Origin: an uncultured Oscillospiraceae bacterium
Lineage (GTDB): Bacteria > Bacillota > Clostridia > Oscillospirales > Ruminococcaceae
Reading direction: 5' to 3'
NCBI GenBank assembly: GCA_934486875.1
Contig: CAKSPU010000002.1
Span: 30,345 to 94,344 of the forward strand
DNA: 64,000 nt
Part shown: in pieces, positions 19,465-28,343 of the stretch
Layout: every line of letters begins with the position of its first letter
Position numbering within the stretch: the stretch's first letter is position 1
Notes under the pieces: generated by a model
The model's database searches: none
The model's input: the letters and a program-made list of their open reading frames with translations, nothing else
Told to the model about the DNA's origin: nothing
Translations under genes and position numbers: made by a program

Positions 19465-21462
19465 TCAAAGACCGACCTTGCCTGTGCCGTTAATGAGCTT
19501 GTCAAGGCACTCGTCAAGAGCGGATATCATTCTGGAAATAGCGTTGTACCATTTCTGGTAGTTCATCATATTAACGCCCTCTTCGTCCATACTTACGCCC
19601 ATTACCTCGTCCCTTGCATCGGAGACGCTGTTCAGCATAATGTTGGTGGAATCGAAGCTTCCAAGCTCGTATTCAAGGTCGCCGCCCACCTGATTGCCGT
19701 AATACTGGATAAAGCCCTCAAAGGTGAATCGGTCGGGCTCATTGCCGAACTTGTACTTTGCGTCAAAGGCGGAAAGTATCTTGTTGATATAAGCATTGTC
19801 AAGCTCATCGTAATTGTAATCAAGCTTGCCGTTGTCGTCAACGAAGGGGTGAACACAGCGGAGAGTGTTTTCGTTCCAGGTGTCGGCAATCTTCAGGTCG
19901 GCAACATTTCCGTCATCAAGAGCGCCGCCCTCAAATTCAAAGAGCTTGAATTTGGTGCTTTCTATTGCATCATTGCGGACATCTGCAAGAGTTTGGTTTA
20001 CGATATCGTCGATCTTCGTAAGGTCATCGGCAGTGAGATTATTTTCGTCTGTGATGTTGTTGTCAGCCATATACTGAGCCTTGGTGTCATCTCTGAGCGC
20101 TGCCTCAGCCTTGTCAGCCGCTGCATTCTGCTGCCTTACCGCATCGGCGGAATTGTTGTAATCATCATAAAGGGCATTGAATGCCTTGGCGAATCTGTTT
20201 GCAAAGGAGCGGATAGTTTCCTGATAATACTTTATTCCGTTGTAGCCGTTCTCAGTGCCGCTTGCATAGCAGCCCTTGCCGTTGTACATATCGAAAAGTC
20301 CGCTTACGGAGCCGCCTGTGAGCTTGTCGGTCTCCTCTGCAACGGTTATGGCATAGGAGGGAGCATTCTTTAACTGTCCGGCGGTCATATTGTTTGTGAA
20401 AATGGGGTCATAATCAACGCCCGCAGCCTTTGCATCGGAGATTATTTCCTTTTCAAGCTCGCACGCCTGCTTTACATTTCCCTTGTAAATGTAGGAATTG
20501 AGCTTGTCGATCTTGTCATTGAGGTCGGGGTTTGCCATTACCTCGGGAGTTATCTCACGCTCGCACTTTGTCCACTGCTTGTCGGTGTTGACGGTGCTGA
20601 TGTGGAGCTCGGCAAAATCATTTCTGTCGGTCTGTTCGCCCGAGAAAATGATGTCGGTCTTGGCATATGCGTCCTTCTGAACAAGAGCCTTGTCGCCGAA
20701 GTAAACATCATATGTTCCGTCCTGATTCTGCTTAACGTCGATGTTTACGTACTGGGAAAGCTCGTCGCAGAGGTTGTTGAAGCTGTCCTTAAGCTCCAGG
20801 GGTCCGTATTCTATCTCAGCCTGATAGCCGTCTCTTGTGGCATAAACGTTGTCCATCTGAACATAAGCATCGGATATCTGCTTGTTGAGGGAAGCCATCT
20901 GCTTAAGGATAGTGTTCACTCTGTCATTGGTAACGAGAATGTCCTCTCTTGTGGAAAGCTCAACGTCATTGAGTCTCGCATCAAAATTCTTGAGAACGTT
21001 TATAACGGAATCCGCAGCATTCATAGCTACGTTTGAAAGATCCTGTCTGTCAGCGCCTGTTGAGGAGAAGGACTGGAAAGCAGCCTTTAAATTTCCGAAA
21101 ATAGCCGCAAGACCCGAGTCCTGATTTTCAACATCATCAAGGATATCTTCAATGTCTGCAAGAACATTGGTCTTAGCGCCTGTGTCGCAGAGCTCGGAGC
21201 TGTATCGTCTCACCTTTGCATCAAGGAGCTTGTCTCTGAGCTGGGTAACGCCGACAGCGTCAGCGCCCTTGCCCGCAAGGTTGACCTGAGTGTTGTAGCC
21301 GAGACTGCCTGCGGTGTTTGCCACGGAAACAACGTCAAGGCGCTGTCTGCTGTAGCCTGTTGTTTTTATGTTTGTGATGTTGTGTCCTGTGATATCAAGA
21401 CCCTTCTGTGCAAGCTGGAGACCGTCTCTCTGCACATAAAGTCCGAAAAATGATGAAGCCAT
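19465..21462 (-). CDS. flgK: Flagellar hook-associated protein 1
   Basis: First junction protein on the hook. The N-terminus LYVQRDGLQLAQKGLDITGHNITNIKTTGYSRQRLDV is the conserved rod/hook/HAP signature, and the C-terminus VSMDEEGVNMMNYQKWYNAISRMISALDECLDKLIN is the matching helix. The 665-residue length is moderately long. The middle section includes acidic segments and a Lys/Asp-rich stretch. Exported by the flagellar system without a signal peptide. Preceded 21 bp upstream by its chaperone gene flgN. Confidence 0.95.
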   Translation of the reverse strand: MASSFFGLYVQRDGLQLAQKGLDITGHNITNIKTTGYSRQRLDVVSVANTAGSLGYNTQVNLAGKGADAVGVTQLRDKLLDAKVRRYSSELCDTGAKTNVLADIEDILDDVENQDSGLAAIFGNLKAAFQSFSSTGADRQDLSNVAMNAADSVINVLKNFDARLNDVELSTREDILVTNDRVNTILKQMASLNKQISDAYVQMDNVYATRDGYQAEIEYGPLELKDSFNNLCDELSQYVNIDVKQNQDGTYDVYFGDKALVQKDAYAKTDIIFSGEQTDRNDFAELHISTVNTDKQWTKCEREITPEVMANPDLNDKIDKLNSYIYKGNVKQACELEKEIISDAKAAGVDYDPIFTNNMTAGQLKNAPSYAITVAEETDKLTGGSVSGLFDMYNGKGCYASGTENGYNGIKYYQETIRSFANRFAKAFNALYDDYNNSADAVRQQNAAADKAEAALRDDTKAQYMADNNITDENNLTADDLTKIDDIVNQTLADVRNDAIESTKFKLFEFEGGALDDGNVADLKIADTWNENTLRCVHPFVDDNGKLDYNYDELDNAYINKILSAFDAKYKFGNEPDRFTFEGFIQYYGNQVGGDLEYELGSFDSTNIMLNSVSDARDEVMGVSMDEEGVNMMNYQKWYNAISRMISALDECLDKLINGTGKVGL

Positions 21463-21483
21463 TACTGTATCTTCCTTTCGTAT

Positions 21484-21933
21484 TCAGGCATTTGTAAATA
21501 TCTTTGAGCCTGCTGCGCTTTCTTTTCTCACTGCGCCTTTGTCGTTATATGTATCAAGCTCGCCCACGGTGCTGCGAATTTTTTTGAGACGTTCGGAAAC
21601 GATGATGTTTGCCGTGTCATTTATTTCTTTTATCTTATATATCATTTCGGAAAGGGAGGCACGCTGCTCTTCAAGGCGGGACTTATATTCCTCGGGAGCT
21701 TCGCTGACTATCTGCTCAAAGGTCTTTGAGCTGTTATCACAGAGGAGCGCAAGGCGCTGCTTTTCAAGTGCATTGCTTTTCATAATGAAAGCCTGCTCGG
21801 CGGAGAGGGAAGCGGAAAGCTTCTCGATCTCATTTTTGTTCAGCATATCCATTTTGGAATATTCAAATTTAAGAAAATTTCTGTAATGAGCGTTGTACTC
21901 ATCAAAGAAAGCTATGAGTGCGTTATAGTCCAT
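21484..21933 (-). CDS. flgN: Flagellar chaperone FlgN-like protein
   Basis: A roughly 149-residue, largely coiled-coil protein (YNALIAFFDEYNAHYRNFLKFEYSKMDMLNKNEIEKLSASLSAEQAFIMK...). Its place directly before flgK and after flgM is that of FlgN, which chaperones FlgK and FlgL. I take the ATG at 21933: AAAGGA is nine bases upstream, whereas the ATG at 21951 has no such site. FlgN proteins are poorly conserved, so context weighs more than motif. Confidence 0.85.
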   Translation of the reverse strand: MDYNALIAFFDEYNAHYRNFLKFEYSKMDMLNKNEIEKLSASLSAEQAFIMKSNALEKQRLALLCDNSSKTFEQIVSEAPEEYKSRLEEQRASLSEMIYKIKEINDTANIIVSERLKKIRSTVGELDTYNDKGAVRKESAAGSKIFTNA

Positions 21934-21972
21934 TTGTCCCATTCCTTTCACGAGGGTGCGGGTGCGTTTGTT

Positions 21973-22263
21973 TTACAGACCGAGGATAGAATCTGCGATA
22001 TCCTCGGAGGATACCCTGTAGCTGCCGTCAGCTATCTTTGCGGAAAGCTCTGCCAGTCTGTCGGCGGAAGCTGTGCTGTCTGCGGCGGTCTTTGCAGCGG
22101 CTTTCAGAGTGTCTGAAAAGCTTGCTCTTGCAGATGAAGAGAACTCAGCCTTGTCGGTGTTCTTTCCCCTGCTTTTCTGAGCCTTGCCCGAAACGGGGCG
22201 TGAAGCGGCTTCGCTTGCGTATCTGTATGCGTTCAAAGCTGATGTATAGTTCTTTATCTCCAT
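21973..22263 (-). CDS. flgM: Anti-sigma-28 factor FlgM
   Basis: A 96-residue protein with the FlgM layout: a disordered Ala/Ser/Lys-rich N-terminal half, then DKAEFSSSARASFSDTLKAA and the helix RLAELSAKIADGSYRVSSEDIADSIL, the sigma-binding end. It holds the flagellar sigma factor inactive until the hook is complete and FlgM is exported. First gene of the operon, behind a sigma-28 type promoter, giving negative feedback. Confidence 0.93.
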   Translation of the reverse strand: MEIKNYTSALNAYRYASEAASRPVSGKAQKSRGKNTDKAEFSSSARASFSDTLKAAAKTAADSTASADRLAELSAKIADGSYRVSSEDIADSILGL

Positions 22264-22328
22264 AATATCTCCACCTTTCCGTGGTAAAATTTATATCTGT
22301 GCATAGTTATCCCGATGCTCTACTATAT

Positions 22329-22357
22329 ATATCGGCATTAATATAAGAAAAATTTAG
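22329..22357 (-). promoter_or_regulatory. Sigma-D/sigma-28 promoter of the flgM operon
   Basis: On the minus strand CTAAA (22357-22353), a 16-bp spacer and GCCGATAT (22336-22329) match the Bacillus sigma-D consensus TAAA-N14-16-GCCGATAT. The flgM ATG lies about 65 bases downstream. The whole 9-kb late flagellar operon is therefore probably under the flagellar sigma factor. Confidence 0.9.
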
Positions 22358-22493
22358 CCTTTTGGGAGATTTTTTTTTATTATAATAATAGTTTTTATAT
22401 ACTGTTAGTATATTAATTGATTGTATTAACTTACAGTAAATTATAACGCTGAAATTATGCATTTTTTGAGTGATTTGAGTGGGTTTTGAAATC

Positions 22494-22600
22494 AGCTCGG
22501 GGGAGTTGCTTTGTCCCAAACGTTCCAACCCGACCCCGCAAGCCTTTGAGAAAGACTTGACCGAAACTTTTACTGTTGAGTTTATTTGTGTGGATTTTTT
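22494..22600. repeat. Shortened relative of the hairpin-array element
   Basis: Bases 22494-22527 match 12721-12754 with two differences, and 22531-22600 match the right-hand part from about 12933 with scattered changes. The 178 bp between those blocks in the first copy are missing here. It lies just beyond the terminator of the chemotaxis operon, in the same orientation relative to the terminator as the first copy. The remainder of 22358-22493 is AT-rich with no gene I can support. Confidence 0.7.
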
Positions 22601-22612
22601 ATTATGTTTCAC

Positions 22613-22654
22613 TATAAAAAAATGAGCGGAGCACAGCTCTCTGTGCTCCGCTCA
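22613..22654 (-). terminator. Terminator of the chemotaxis operon
   Basis: A perfect 14-bp stem (22654-22641 with 22636-22623, CTGTGCTCCGCTCA and complement) with a short loop, followed by a run of seven U residues on the minus strand, five bases after the last cheW stop codon. Confidence 0.9.
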
Positions 22655-22658
22655 AAGA

Positions 22659-23135
22659 TCACTTAACTCCGTCCATATAATCACCGATAGCGTCTATCAT
22701 CGAATCGGTGAGCAGGCGCTCTGGCTCGATTATCATAATTATCCTGCCGTCAGCCTTATAAACGCCCTTGATATACTTGCCCGATGCGGCAGATATTGCA
22801 GGGGGCGGAGATATTTCCGCAGGGTCAAAGTCCACCACCGCATATACCGTATCCACTACAAATCCGAGATAATCGGACTTTGCGCTGCCCTTTGATTCGG
22901 TAACTATAACGCATATCTTATCGGTAGCTTCCATAGGCGGCTCGTGAAATCTTACCCTCATATCGATAATGGGTACGATATCCCCTCTCAGGTTGATAAC
23001 GCCCCTGCCGTAATCGGGAAATTCGGGAACGGGGGAGATGCTTCCGCAGCCGTTTAAAATTTCCTTGATGCAGCTTATTTCAATAGCGAATGTCTGTCCT
23101 GACAGTGCGAAGGTAAGGTATTTTTCTTCCTCCAC
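22659..23135 (-). CDS. cheW: CheW-type chemotaxis scaffold (second copy)
   Basis: A 158-residue single CheW/SH3-like domain: TFALSGQTFAIEISCIKEIL, PDYGRGVINLRGDIVPIIDMRVRF, ICVIVTESKGS and GFVVDTVYAVVDF. It couples chemoreceptors to CheA at the inner membrane. It is the last gene of the operon, five bp after cheB, and differs clearly from the other CheW at 25073-25540, so the pair may serve different receptor sets. Followed at once by the operon terminator. Confidence 0.93.
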   Translation of the reverse strand: MEEEKYLTFALSGQTFAIEISCIKEILNGCGSISPVPEFPDYGRGVINLRGDIVPIIDMRVRFHEPPMEATDKICVIVTESKGSAKSDYLGFVVDTVYAVVDFDPAEISPPPAISAASGKYIKGVYKADGRIIMIIEPERLLTDSMIDAIGDYMDGVK

Positions 23136-23140
23136 AGCGT

Positions 23141-24169
23141 TCAGCTCCTTTCAGGGTAGTTCATTTTCTTTTTAAGCAGGGTGCTTATCTCCTCCAGGGG
23201 AGCTTCAATGCAGACCGCACCCATTTTTTTGGCTTCCATAGGCATACCGTACACCACGCAGGTCTCTTTGTTCTGACCGATGGTGTAGCCGCCTGCCTGA
23301 CGAATGAGCAGCAGACCCTTTGCGCCGTCCGCCCCCATTCCCGTGAGAAGTGCCGCAGCCGCAGCCTTTCCCGCACATTTTGCCACGCTTGTGAACATAA
23401 CGTCCACCGAGGGGCAGTGTCCCGAGACCTTTTCGCCCTCTTTGCTGGATATGTAATATCCCTTTGCGTCCCTGTGGAGCTCCATATGGAAGCCCCCTGC
23501 CGCAATTACGCACATACCCTTTTTGAGCCGAATTCCGTCGGTGGCTTCAAACACCGCAAGAGAAGTGCTGCGGTTCAGGCGCTCGGCGTACATCTGGGTG
23601 AAAACGGGAGGCATATGCTGGGTGACGATAACAGGGGGGCAGTCCTTCGGCAGGTCTTTTATTACCTTTTCAAGGGCATCTGTTCCGCCTGTTGATGCAC
23701 CGAGTGCGACTATTTCAATGCCGCCTCTGTCATAAGGCTTTGCTTCTCTTGACGTATGGGGCAGCTCGGTATGAAATTGTGATGCGTTTTTTTCGCACAG
23801 TCTTGTGATGTCCGACGCAAGGCTGCTTATGAAAGCATTTACCTTTGACGGGTCGGAAACATCGGGCTTTGTGCGGTATGCAGCCGCTCCTGCCGCAATG
23901 GCTTCGTCAGCCTTATCCTCCAGTGAGGATATCATTATAACGGGCAATGGATACTGAGGGAGAAGCCTTTTTAAAAACTTCAGACCGTCCATTCTCGGCA
24001 TTTCGATGTCCAGCGTCATAATGTCGGGTTCAAGGGCAAGTATCTTGTCTCTTGCCTCGTATGGGTCTGCGGCAGTGCCCACAACGTTTATGCCGCTGTA
24101 TTCGGACAGCCTTTTTTTCAGAAGCTCCGAGAAAAACGGAGAATCATCAACTATGAGGACCTTTGTCAT
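23141..24169 (-). CDS. cheB: Chemotaxis response regulator protein-glutamate methylesterase
   Basis: Removes methyl groups from chemoreceptors for adaptation. Residues 1-120 are a receiver domain with phospho-acceptor Asp54 (MTLDIEMPRMDG). Residues about 150-335 are the esterase, with Ser159 in ALGASTGG, His185 in VTQHMP and Asp281 in LTGMGADGAKG, the full catalytic triad. The 342-residue length is normal. Preceded by cheR 56 bp upstream, followed by cheW. Phosphorylated by CheA. Confidence 0.96.
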   Translation of the reverse strand: MTKVLIVDDSPFFSELLKKRLSEYSGINVVGTAADPYEARDKILALEPDIMTLDIEMPRMDGLKFLKRLLPQYPLPVIMISSLEDKADEAIAAGAAAYRTKPDVSDPSKVNAFISSLASDITRLCEKNASQFHTELPHTSREAKPYDRGGIEIVALGASTGGTDALEKVIKDLPKDCPPVIVTQHMPPVFTQMYAERLNRSTSLAVFEATDGIRLKKGMCVIAAGGFHMELHRDAKGYYISSKEGEKVSGHCPSVDVMFTSVAKCAGKAAAAALLTGMGADGAKGLLLIRQAGGYTIGQNKETCVVYGMPMEAKKMGAVCIEAPLEEISTLLKKKMNYPERS

Positions 24170-24225
24170 TTTCCCGTCACCCCCGCAGATCTGATGCCGT
24201 CTTTCTTAATGTGTACGGCATCTGT

Positions 24226-25035
24226 TTATTTTTCCCGTCGGTAAATGGCGGGCTTTATGTAAGTATATCTCGTGTCTCTCGATACATTTTCGGCGTGACC
24301 TATGAAAAGGTAGCCGCCCTTTTTTGTGACATCGTAAAACCGTTCCACAAGGGCATTTTTGGTCTGGGTGTCAAAATAGATCATAACGTTCCGGCAGCTT
24401 ATAAGGTCAAATGGCTTCTTACAGACTATAGGGTCCATAAGGTTGAATTTCTTGAAAACGATCTCGTTTCTTATCCTGTCGATGACCTGATAATTTTCGC
24501 TGTCGATGCGTCTGAAATATTTGTCTATCCACTTGTCGGGAAGTCCCTCCAGCATTTCCTTGGAGTATATCCCTGCCTTGGCGGTGCGGAGAACATCGGT
24601 GTCAAGGTCGGTGGCGAGGATCGTTGTGTCCCAGCCTGCCTTTCGGCTGCCGAAATATTCGTCCACGGTCATAGCTATGGTGTACGGCTCCTGACCTGTG
24701 GAGGAGGCGGCGCACCAGATGCGTGCGTCCTTGTCCTTCACCGAGGCTTCGATATACGGCAGAACGGTGCTTTCAAGGAACTTGAAGTGATCGGGCTCAC
24801 GCATAAAGAAGGTGTGGTTCGTGGTGAGCTTGTTCACAAGGCGTATCGTTTCCTTGCCGCTGCTGTCGCTGAGGGCGAAGTTTATGTAGTCCGTGAAGCT
24901 GTCAAAGCCGCTTGCGGACACTATTCCCGTAAGCCTGCCCTCAATGAGCACACGTTTTTTTTCAAGATTTATGCCGTAATTTGTTTTTATGAAATCCACA
25001 AGACGAAGAAAATCATCATCTGTAAGCTTCAGCAT
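24226..25035 (-). CDS. cheR: Chemotaxis protein methyltransferase
   Basis: Methylates glutamates of chemoreceptors with S-adenosylmethionine. The 269 residues contain the N-terminal all-helical domain (DFLRLVDFIKTNYGINLEKKRVLIEGRL) and the SAM domain with IWCAASSTGQEPYTIAM, ILATDLDTDVL, DLISCRNVMIYFD and GYLFIGHAEN. Located between cheW and cheB in the chemotaxis operon. All motifs are standard. Confidence 0.96.
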   Translation of the reverse strand: MLKLTDDDFLRLVDFIKTNYGINLEKKRVLIEGRLTGIVSASGFDSFTDYINFALSDSSGKETIRLVNKLTTNHTFFMREPDHFKFLESTVLPYIEASVKDKDARIWCAASSTGQEPYTIAMTVDEYFGSRKAGWDTTILATDLDTDVLRTAKAGIYSKEMLEGLPDKWIDKYFRRIDSENYQVIDRIRNEIVFKKFNLMDPIVCKKPFDLISCRNVMIYFDTQTKNALVERFYDVTKKGGYLFIGHAENVSRDTRYTYIKPAIYRREK

Positions 25036-25072
25036 TTCCTATGATCTCCTTTCCCCTCGCACATTTCGGGGA

Positions 25073-25540
25073 TCACTGCTCCATAACAAGCTTTTCGCAG
25101 TTGAGCAGAAGCTTTATTCCCTCGGAGTTTTCGATGATATTTTTGATGTAGTGGTTGGCGTTCACATTCTTGTTGGCAGGTGTGGCGCAGATCTCATCGG
25201 GCTTTGCGAATGTTACCTCTCTTACCCTGTCAACGATGATTCCCGCCTGATTGCCGCCTTCAAATTCAAGGACGATTATGCAGGTGCGCTCATCGTAGGG
25301 TATCTCTTCCTTGCCGAAGCGCTTTCTCACGCTGATAATGGGAACGGTCTTGCCTCTGAGGTTGATTATTCCCTTTATGTAATCGGGTACCTTGGGAACA
25401 ACGGTTATCTGCTCGATGCCGATTATCTCGTTGATGTATTTGATCTCGATCCCGTAGACCACATCGTCAATGGTGAAGAGAAGCACCTCGCCGCCTGCGG
25501 AAATGAAATCCTTGTTTTCTTCCTTGGTATAGTTGCTCAT
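25073..25540 (-). CDS. cheW: CheW chemotaxis scaffold (first copy)
   Basis: A 155-residue CheW domain with LFTIDDVVYGIEIKYINEII, VPDYIKGIINLRGKTVPIISVRKRFG, RTCIIVLEF and AGIIVDRVREV. It begins 19 bp after cheA. In this position it is the likely main CheA partner, bridging receptors and kinase. Confidence 0.95.
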   Translation of the reverse strand: MSNYTKEENKDFISAGGEVLLFTIDDVVYGIEIKYINEIIGIEQITVVPKVPDYIKGIINLRGKTVPIISVRKRFGKEEIPYDERTCIIVLEFEGGNQAGIIVDRVREVTFAKPDEICATPANKNVNANHYIKNIIENSEGIKLLLNCEKLVMEQ

Positions 25541-25559
25541 TGCTTATTCTCCCCCTAAC

Positions 25560-28001
25560 TTAAAACTCGGAAATTATGTTGCTGATGTCAAGGATAATGG
25601 TGATAGAGCCGTCGCCCAGAATGGAGCAGCCCGACATACCGTTCTGCTTGACGTTGAAGTTGTTGAGCAGGGGCGGGAAGGGCTTTACAACTACCTGCTG
25701 CTCGCCGATAAGCTCATCTGCAAGGAGGCAGGCGCATTTTCCGTCTGACTCCACAAGAATGATGATGCCCGAATAAAGGTCGCTGTCAGCGCCGTTAAGG
25801 TCATAAAGCTCGTACAGGCGGATAAGGGGATAGCATTCTCCTCTTATCATAACCATTTCCTTGCCGTCGGTGTCACGGAGGACCTGATTGGGCTTTAGCT
25901 TGAAGGATTCCTTGATGTAGCTTATGGGGATAGTGAAAATAGAGCTGCCCACGGAAACCTCCATACCGTCAACAATAGAGAGGGAGAGGGGTATCTTTAT
26001 AATGAAGCTTGTGCCCTCGCCGAGCTTGGAGTCAACGGAAACAGTACCGCCGCACTTTTCGATGTTCTGGCGCACAACGTCCATTCCGACACCTCTTCCC
26101 GAATATTCGGTAACGGTCTCGTTGGTGGAGAAGCCGGGGAGCATTATAAGGTTGAGAGCTTCCTTTTCGGTGTATTCGGAACGGGGCTTTGTGAGTATGC
26201 CGTTCTTTTCTGCCTTGTCAAGGAGCTTCTCGGGGTTCATTCCCATACCGTCATCGGCAACGACTATAACTACCTCTCCCGAGGAGCTGTATGCGGAAAG
26301 GGTGATCTTTCCCTTTGCGCTCTTGCCCGCTGCGATACGGTCCTCTGCGTGTTCCTCGATGCCGTGGTCCATAGAGTTTCTTACCATATGCATAAGAGGG
26401 TCGTTCAGATTGTCGATGATAGACTTGTCAACTTCCGTTTCCTCGCCCTCGAATACAAGGTCAACGTCCTTGTTCAGCTTTACCTTCATATCACGGACGA
26501 TACGGGTCATTTTATTGAATGCGCCCGAAATGGGGACCATTCGGATAGACATTACGATGTCCTGAAGCTCGGAATTGAGCTTTCTGAGCTGTCTTGCAGC
26601 CTTCTGGAAATTATCGAGGCGGAGACCCTTAAGGTCGGGGTTTGAAGTTACCATTGCTTCGGTGATAACAATTTCGCCCACCATATCAAGAAGCTGATCG
26701 AGCTTGTAGAGGTTTACGCTGATAAGAGACTGCTTTGCGGCTGACGGCTTGCCCTCGGTGTGCTTTTTCTCCGCAGGCTTTTCGGCAGCGGCAGGCTTTG
26801 CTTCCGCCTTTGGAGCGGCAGGAGCGGGTGCAGGGGCTGCCGCAGGCTGTGCAGGCTGTACTGCCTGTTCCGCCTGAGGAGCGGGTGCGGGAGCGGAAGC
26901 AGCGGCAGGGGTGTCCGAACCGTGCTTTATAACAGTGACCTTATCCACATTGGGGGTCTCTTCGATTATCTTTATGATAGCGTCATCGCCGTAGCCCGAC
27001 TTGAAGTTGATGATGAAGCCGTTGTCTCTGATAATCCGGGCATCGGACTGATTTGTTTCGATGTCCGCAGGGGTGAATGCAAGCTGGTCGCACTCTTCAC
27101 GGATATTGTTTATTACCATAAGAGCACGGAGATTTTCCATCTTGCAGTCCTCTACAAACTCCACCTTAACTGTGGTGAGGGTGTATGCGGGAACTTCAAT
27201 GCTCTTCTGACCGCCCATAGAAACTATCTCGCAGGTCTTTACGTTCATAGTGCTGCCGATAAGACTGATAATGTCCTCGGGAGTGGTCTGTGCGGGGGTG
27301 AAATGAATGATAAAGCCGTTTTCAACGATGACCTTTGCGGTGTCGGAATTATCCTCAATGTCCTCGGGCTCGAATTTCAGCATCGAGCACTCGTTCCTGA
27401 TGTTGTTGATAACGAGGAGAGCACGGAGATTTTCCATTTTGCAGTCCTCTTCAAATGTGACCTTGACTGTGGTTGTGTTGTCGCCGCCGCCTGTGGTAAC
27501 GGTCACCATTTCGCCTGCATCTGCTTCGGGAGCTGCTGCTTCGGGAGCTGCGGCGGCTGCGGGTGCGGCAGGTGCAGGGGCTGCTCCGCCGTTTTTGAGC
27601 ATAGCCGCAAAGTCCTTTATCTTTGTCATAGTGTCGCTGAAATCGGTAGGTTCGCTGTCCTCGTCCTGAACGAGATCTATCTCCGCCTTAAGAAGGTCGG
27701 AGGCAGTGAACACAAGGTCATAAAGAGAGCGCATATCCGAGATAACGGGCTTATCCTCTCTTATTATGTAGAACATATCCTCGATAGCGTGGGCAAGGTG
27801 GGACATATTGTCAAGCCCCATCATAGCCGAAGAGCCTTTTATGGTATGCATTATACGGAAGATCTCGTTGATCTCCTCTTCACCGAAGCTGTTTTCGTTT
27901 TCGGTCTTCATTAATATCTGGTCAAGCTGCTCCAGGAGCGAAGTGGTTTCAAATATGTACATATCCACCATTGATTCCATACCTGCTTCAAACCGAGCCA
28001 T
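25560..28001 (-). CDS. cheA: Chemotaxis histidine kinase CheA with two P2-like domains
   Basis: An 813-residue kinase. P1 (Hpt) is at 1-130 with phospho-acceptor His52 in MHTIKGSSAMMG. Two copies of a P2-like response-regulator-binding domain follow at about 178-262 and 276-359, each opening with the same VEDCKMENLRAL-type block. After an Ala/Pro-rich linker come the P3 dimerisation helices (about 425-490), the P4 ATPase (VRNSMDHGIE, DDGMGM, GRGVGMDVV) and the P5 CheW-like domain. The tandem P2 is less usual. Heads the che operon behind a vegetative promoter; a GC-rich hairpin (28024-28050) sits in the leader just before the ribosome site. Confidence 0.96.
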   Translation of the reverse strand: MARFEAGMESMVDMYIFETTSLLEQLDQILMKTENENSFGEEEINEIFRIMHTIKGSSAMMGLDNMSHLAHAIEDMFYIIREDKPVISDMRSLYDLVFTASDLLKAEIDLVQDEDSEPTDFSDTMTKIKDFAAMLKNGGAAPAPAAPAAAAAPEAAAPEADAGEMVTVTTGGGDNTTTVKVTFEEDCKMENLRALLVINNIRNECSMLKFEPEDIEDNSDTAKVIVENGFIIHFTPAQTTPEDIISLIGSTMNVKTCEIVSMGGQKSIEVPAYTLTTVKVEFVEDCKMENLRALMVINNIREECDQLAFTPADIETNQSDARIIRDNGFIINFKSGYGDDAIIKIIEETPNVDKVTVIKHGSDTPAAASAPAPAPQAEQAVQPAQPAAAPAPAPAAPKAEAKPAAAEKPAEKKHTEGKPSAAKQSLISVNLYKLDQLLDMVGEIVITEAMVTSNPDLKGLRLDNFQKAARQLRKLNSELQDIVMSIRMVPISGAFNKMTRIVRDMKVKLNKDVDLVFEGEETEVDKSIIDNLNDPLMHMVRNSMDHGIEEHAEDRIAAGKSAKGKITLSAYSSSGEVVIVVADDGMGMNPEKLLDKAEKNGILTKPRSEYTEKEALNLIMLPGFSTNETVTEYSGRGVGMDVVRQNIEKCGGTVSVDSKLGEGTSFIIKIPLSLSIVDGMEVSVGSSIFTIPISYIKESFKLKPNQVLRDTDGKEMVMIRGECYPLIRLYELYDLNGADSDLYSGIIILVESDGKCACLLADELIGEQQVVVKPFPPLLNNFNVKQNGMSGCSILGDGSITIILDISNIISEF

Positions 28002-28148
28002 TGTGTTTACCGTCCTTTCTGTGGGGCGCTTTTGCCTTGGGTGAGCGCCCTTTGCGCAGAGATTTATTTATGTAATATCTGTATAAAACCAATCCCATAT
28101 CCTGCCTTGTCTGTAAAATTTTACATCACGGCAGAACTATACATTTAT

Positions 28149-28177
28149 ATTATACTATAAAAATCAGATTACTACAA
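28149..28177 (-). promoter_or_regulatory. Promoter of the chemotaxis operon
   Basis: TTGTAG (28177-28172), a 17-bp spacer and TATAAT (28154-28149) on the minus strand, reading into cheA. Confidence 0.75.
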
Positions 28178-28272
28178 GCTTATTTTTAAAGATAATATTT
28201 ATAAGACTTGAAAAAAATCGAGGAGATTTTCGGCTATTTTTAACAAAAAAATAAAAAGCTATTATATAAACG

Positions 28273-28302
28273 TTGAAAAATGTGATGGGAATGTGATAAA
28301 AT
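28273..28302 (+). promoter_or_regulatory. Promoter of the ylqG-like gene
   Basis: TTGAAA (28273-28278), an 18-bp spacer and TAAAAT (28297-28302), followed by an AAGGGGGGAG ribosome site before the start at 28344. Confidence 0.7.
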
Positions 28303-28343
28303 TAATCTGATTAAGTATTTCTTCATATCAAGGGGGGAGAAAA

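Larger units (their letters stand above)
28002..28343. other. Divergent control region between cheA and the ylqG-like gene
   Basis: 342 bp without a gene. It holds the cheA promoter, about 140 nt of cheA leader with a hairpin (GGGCGCT with AGCGCCC) next to the ribosome site, and the rightward promoter of the FliK-like gene. I saw no sigma-28 promoter here, so the chemotaxis operon appears to be under the vegetative sigma factor, unlike the flgM operon. Confidence 0.6.

Noticed and set aside
26735-27914. Plus-strand open frames opposite cheA, up to 384 codons
   Set aside because: Antisense frames favoured by the codon bias of the real gene; rich in Cys/Arg or low complexity and without start signals.
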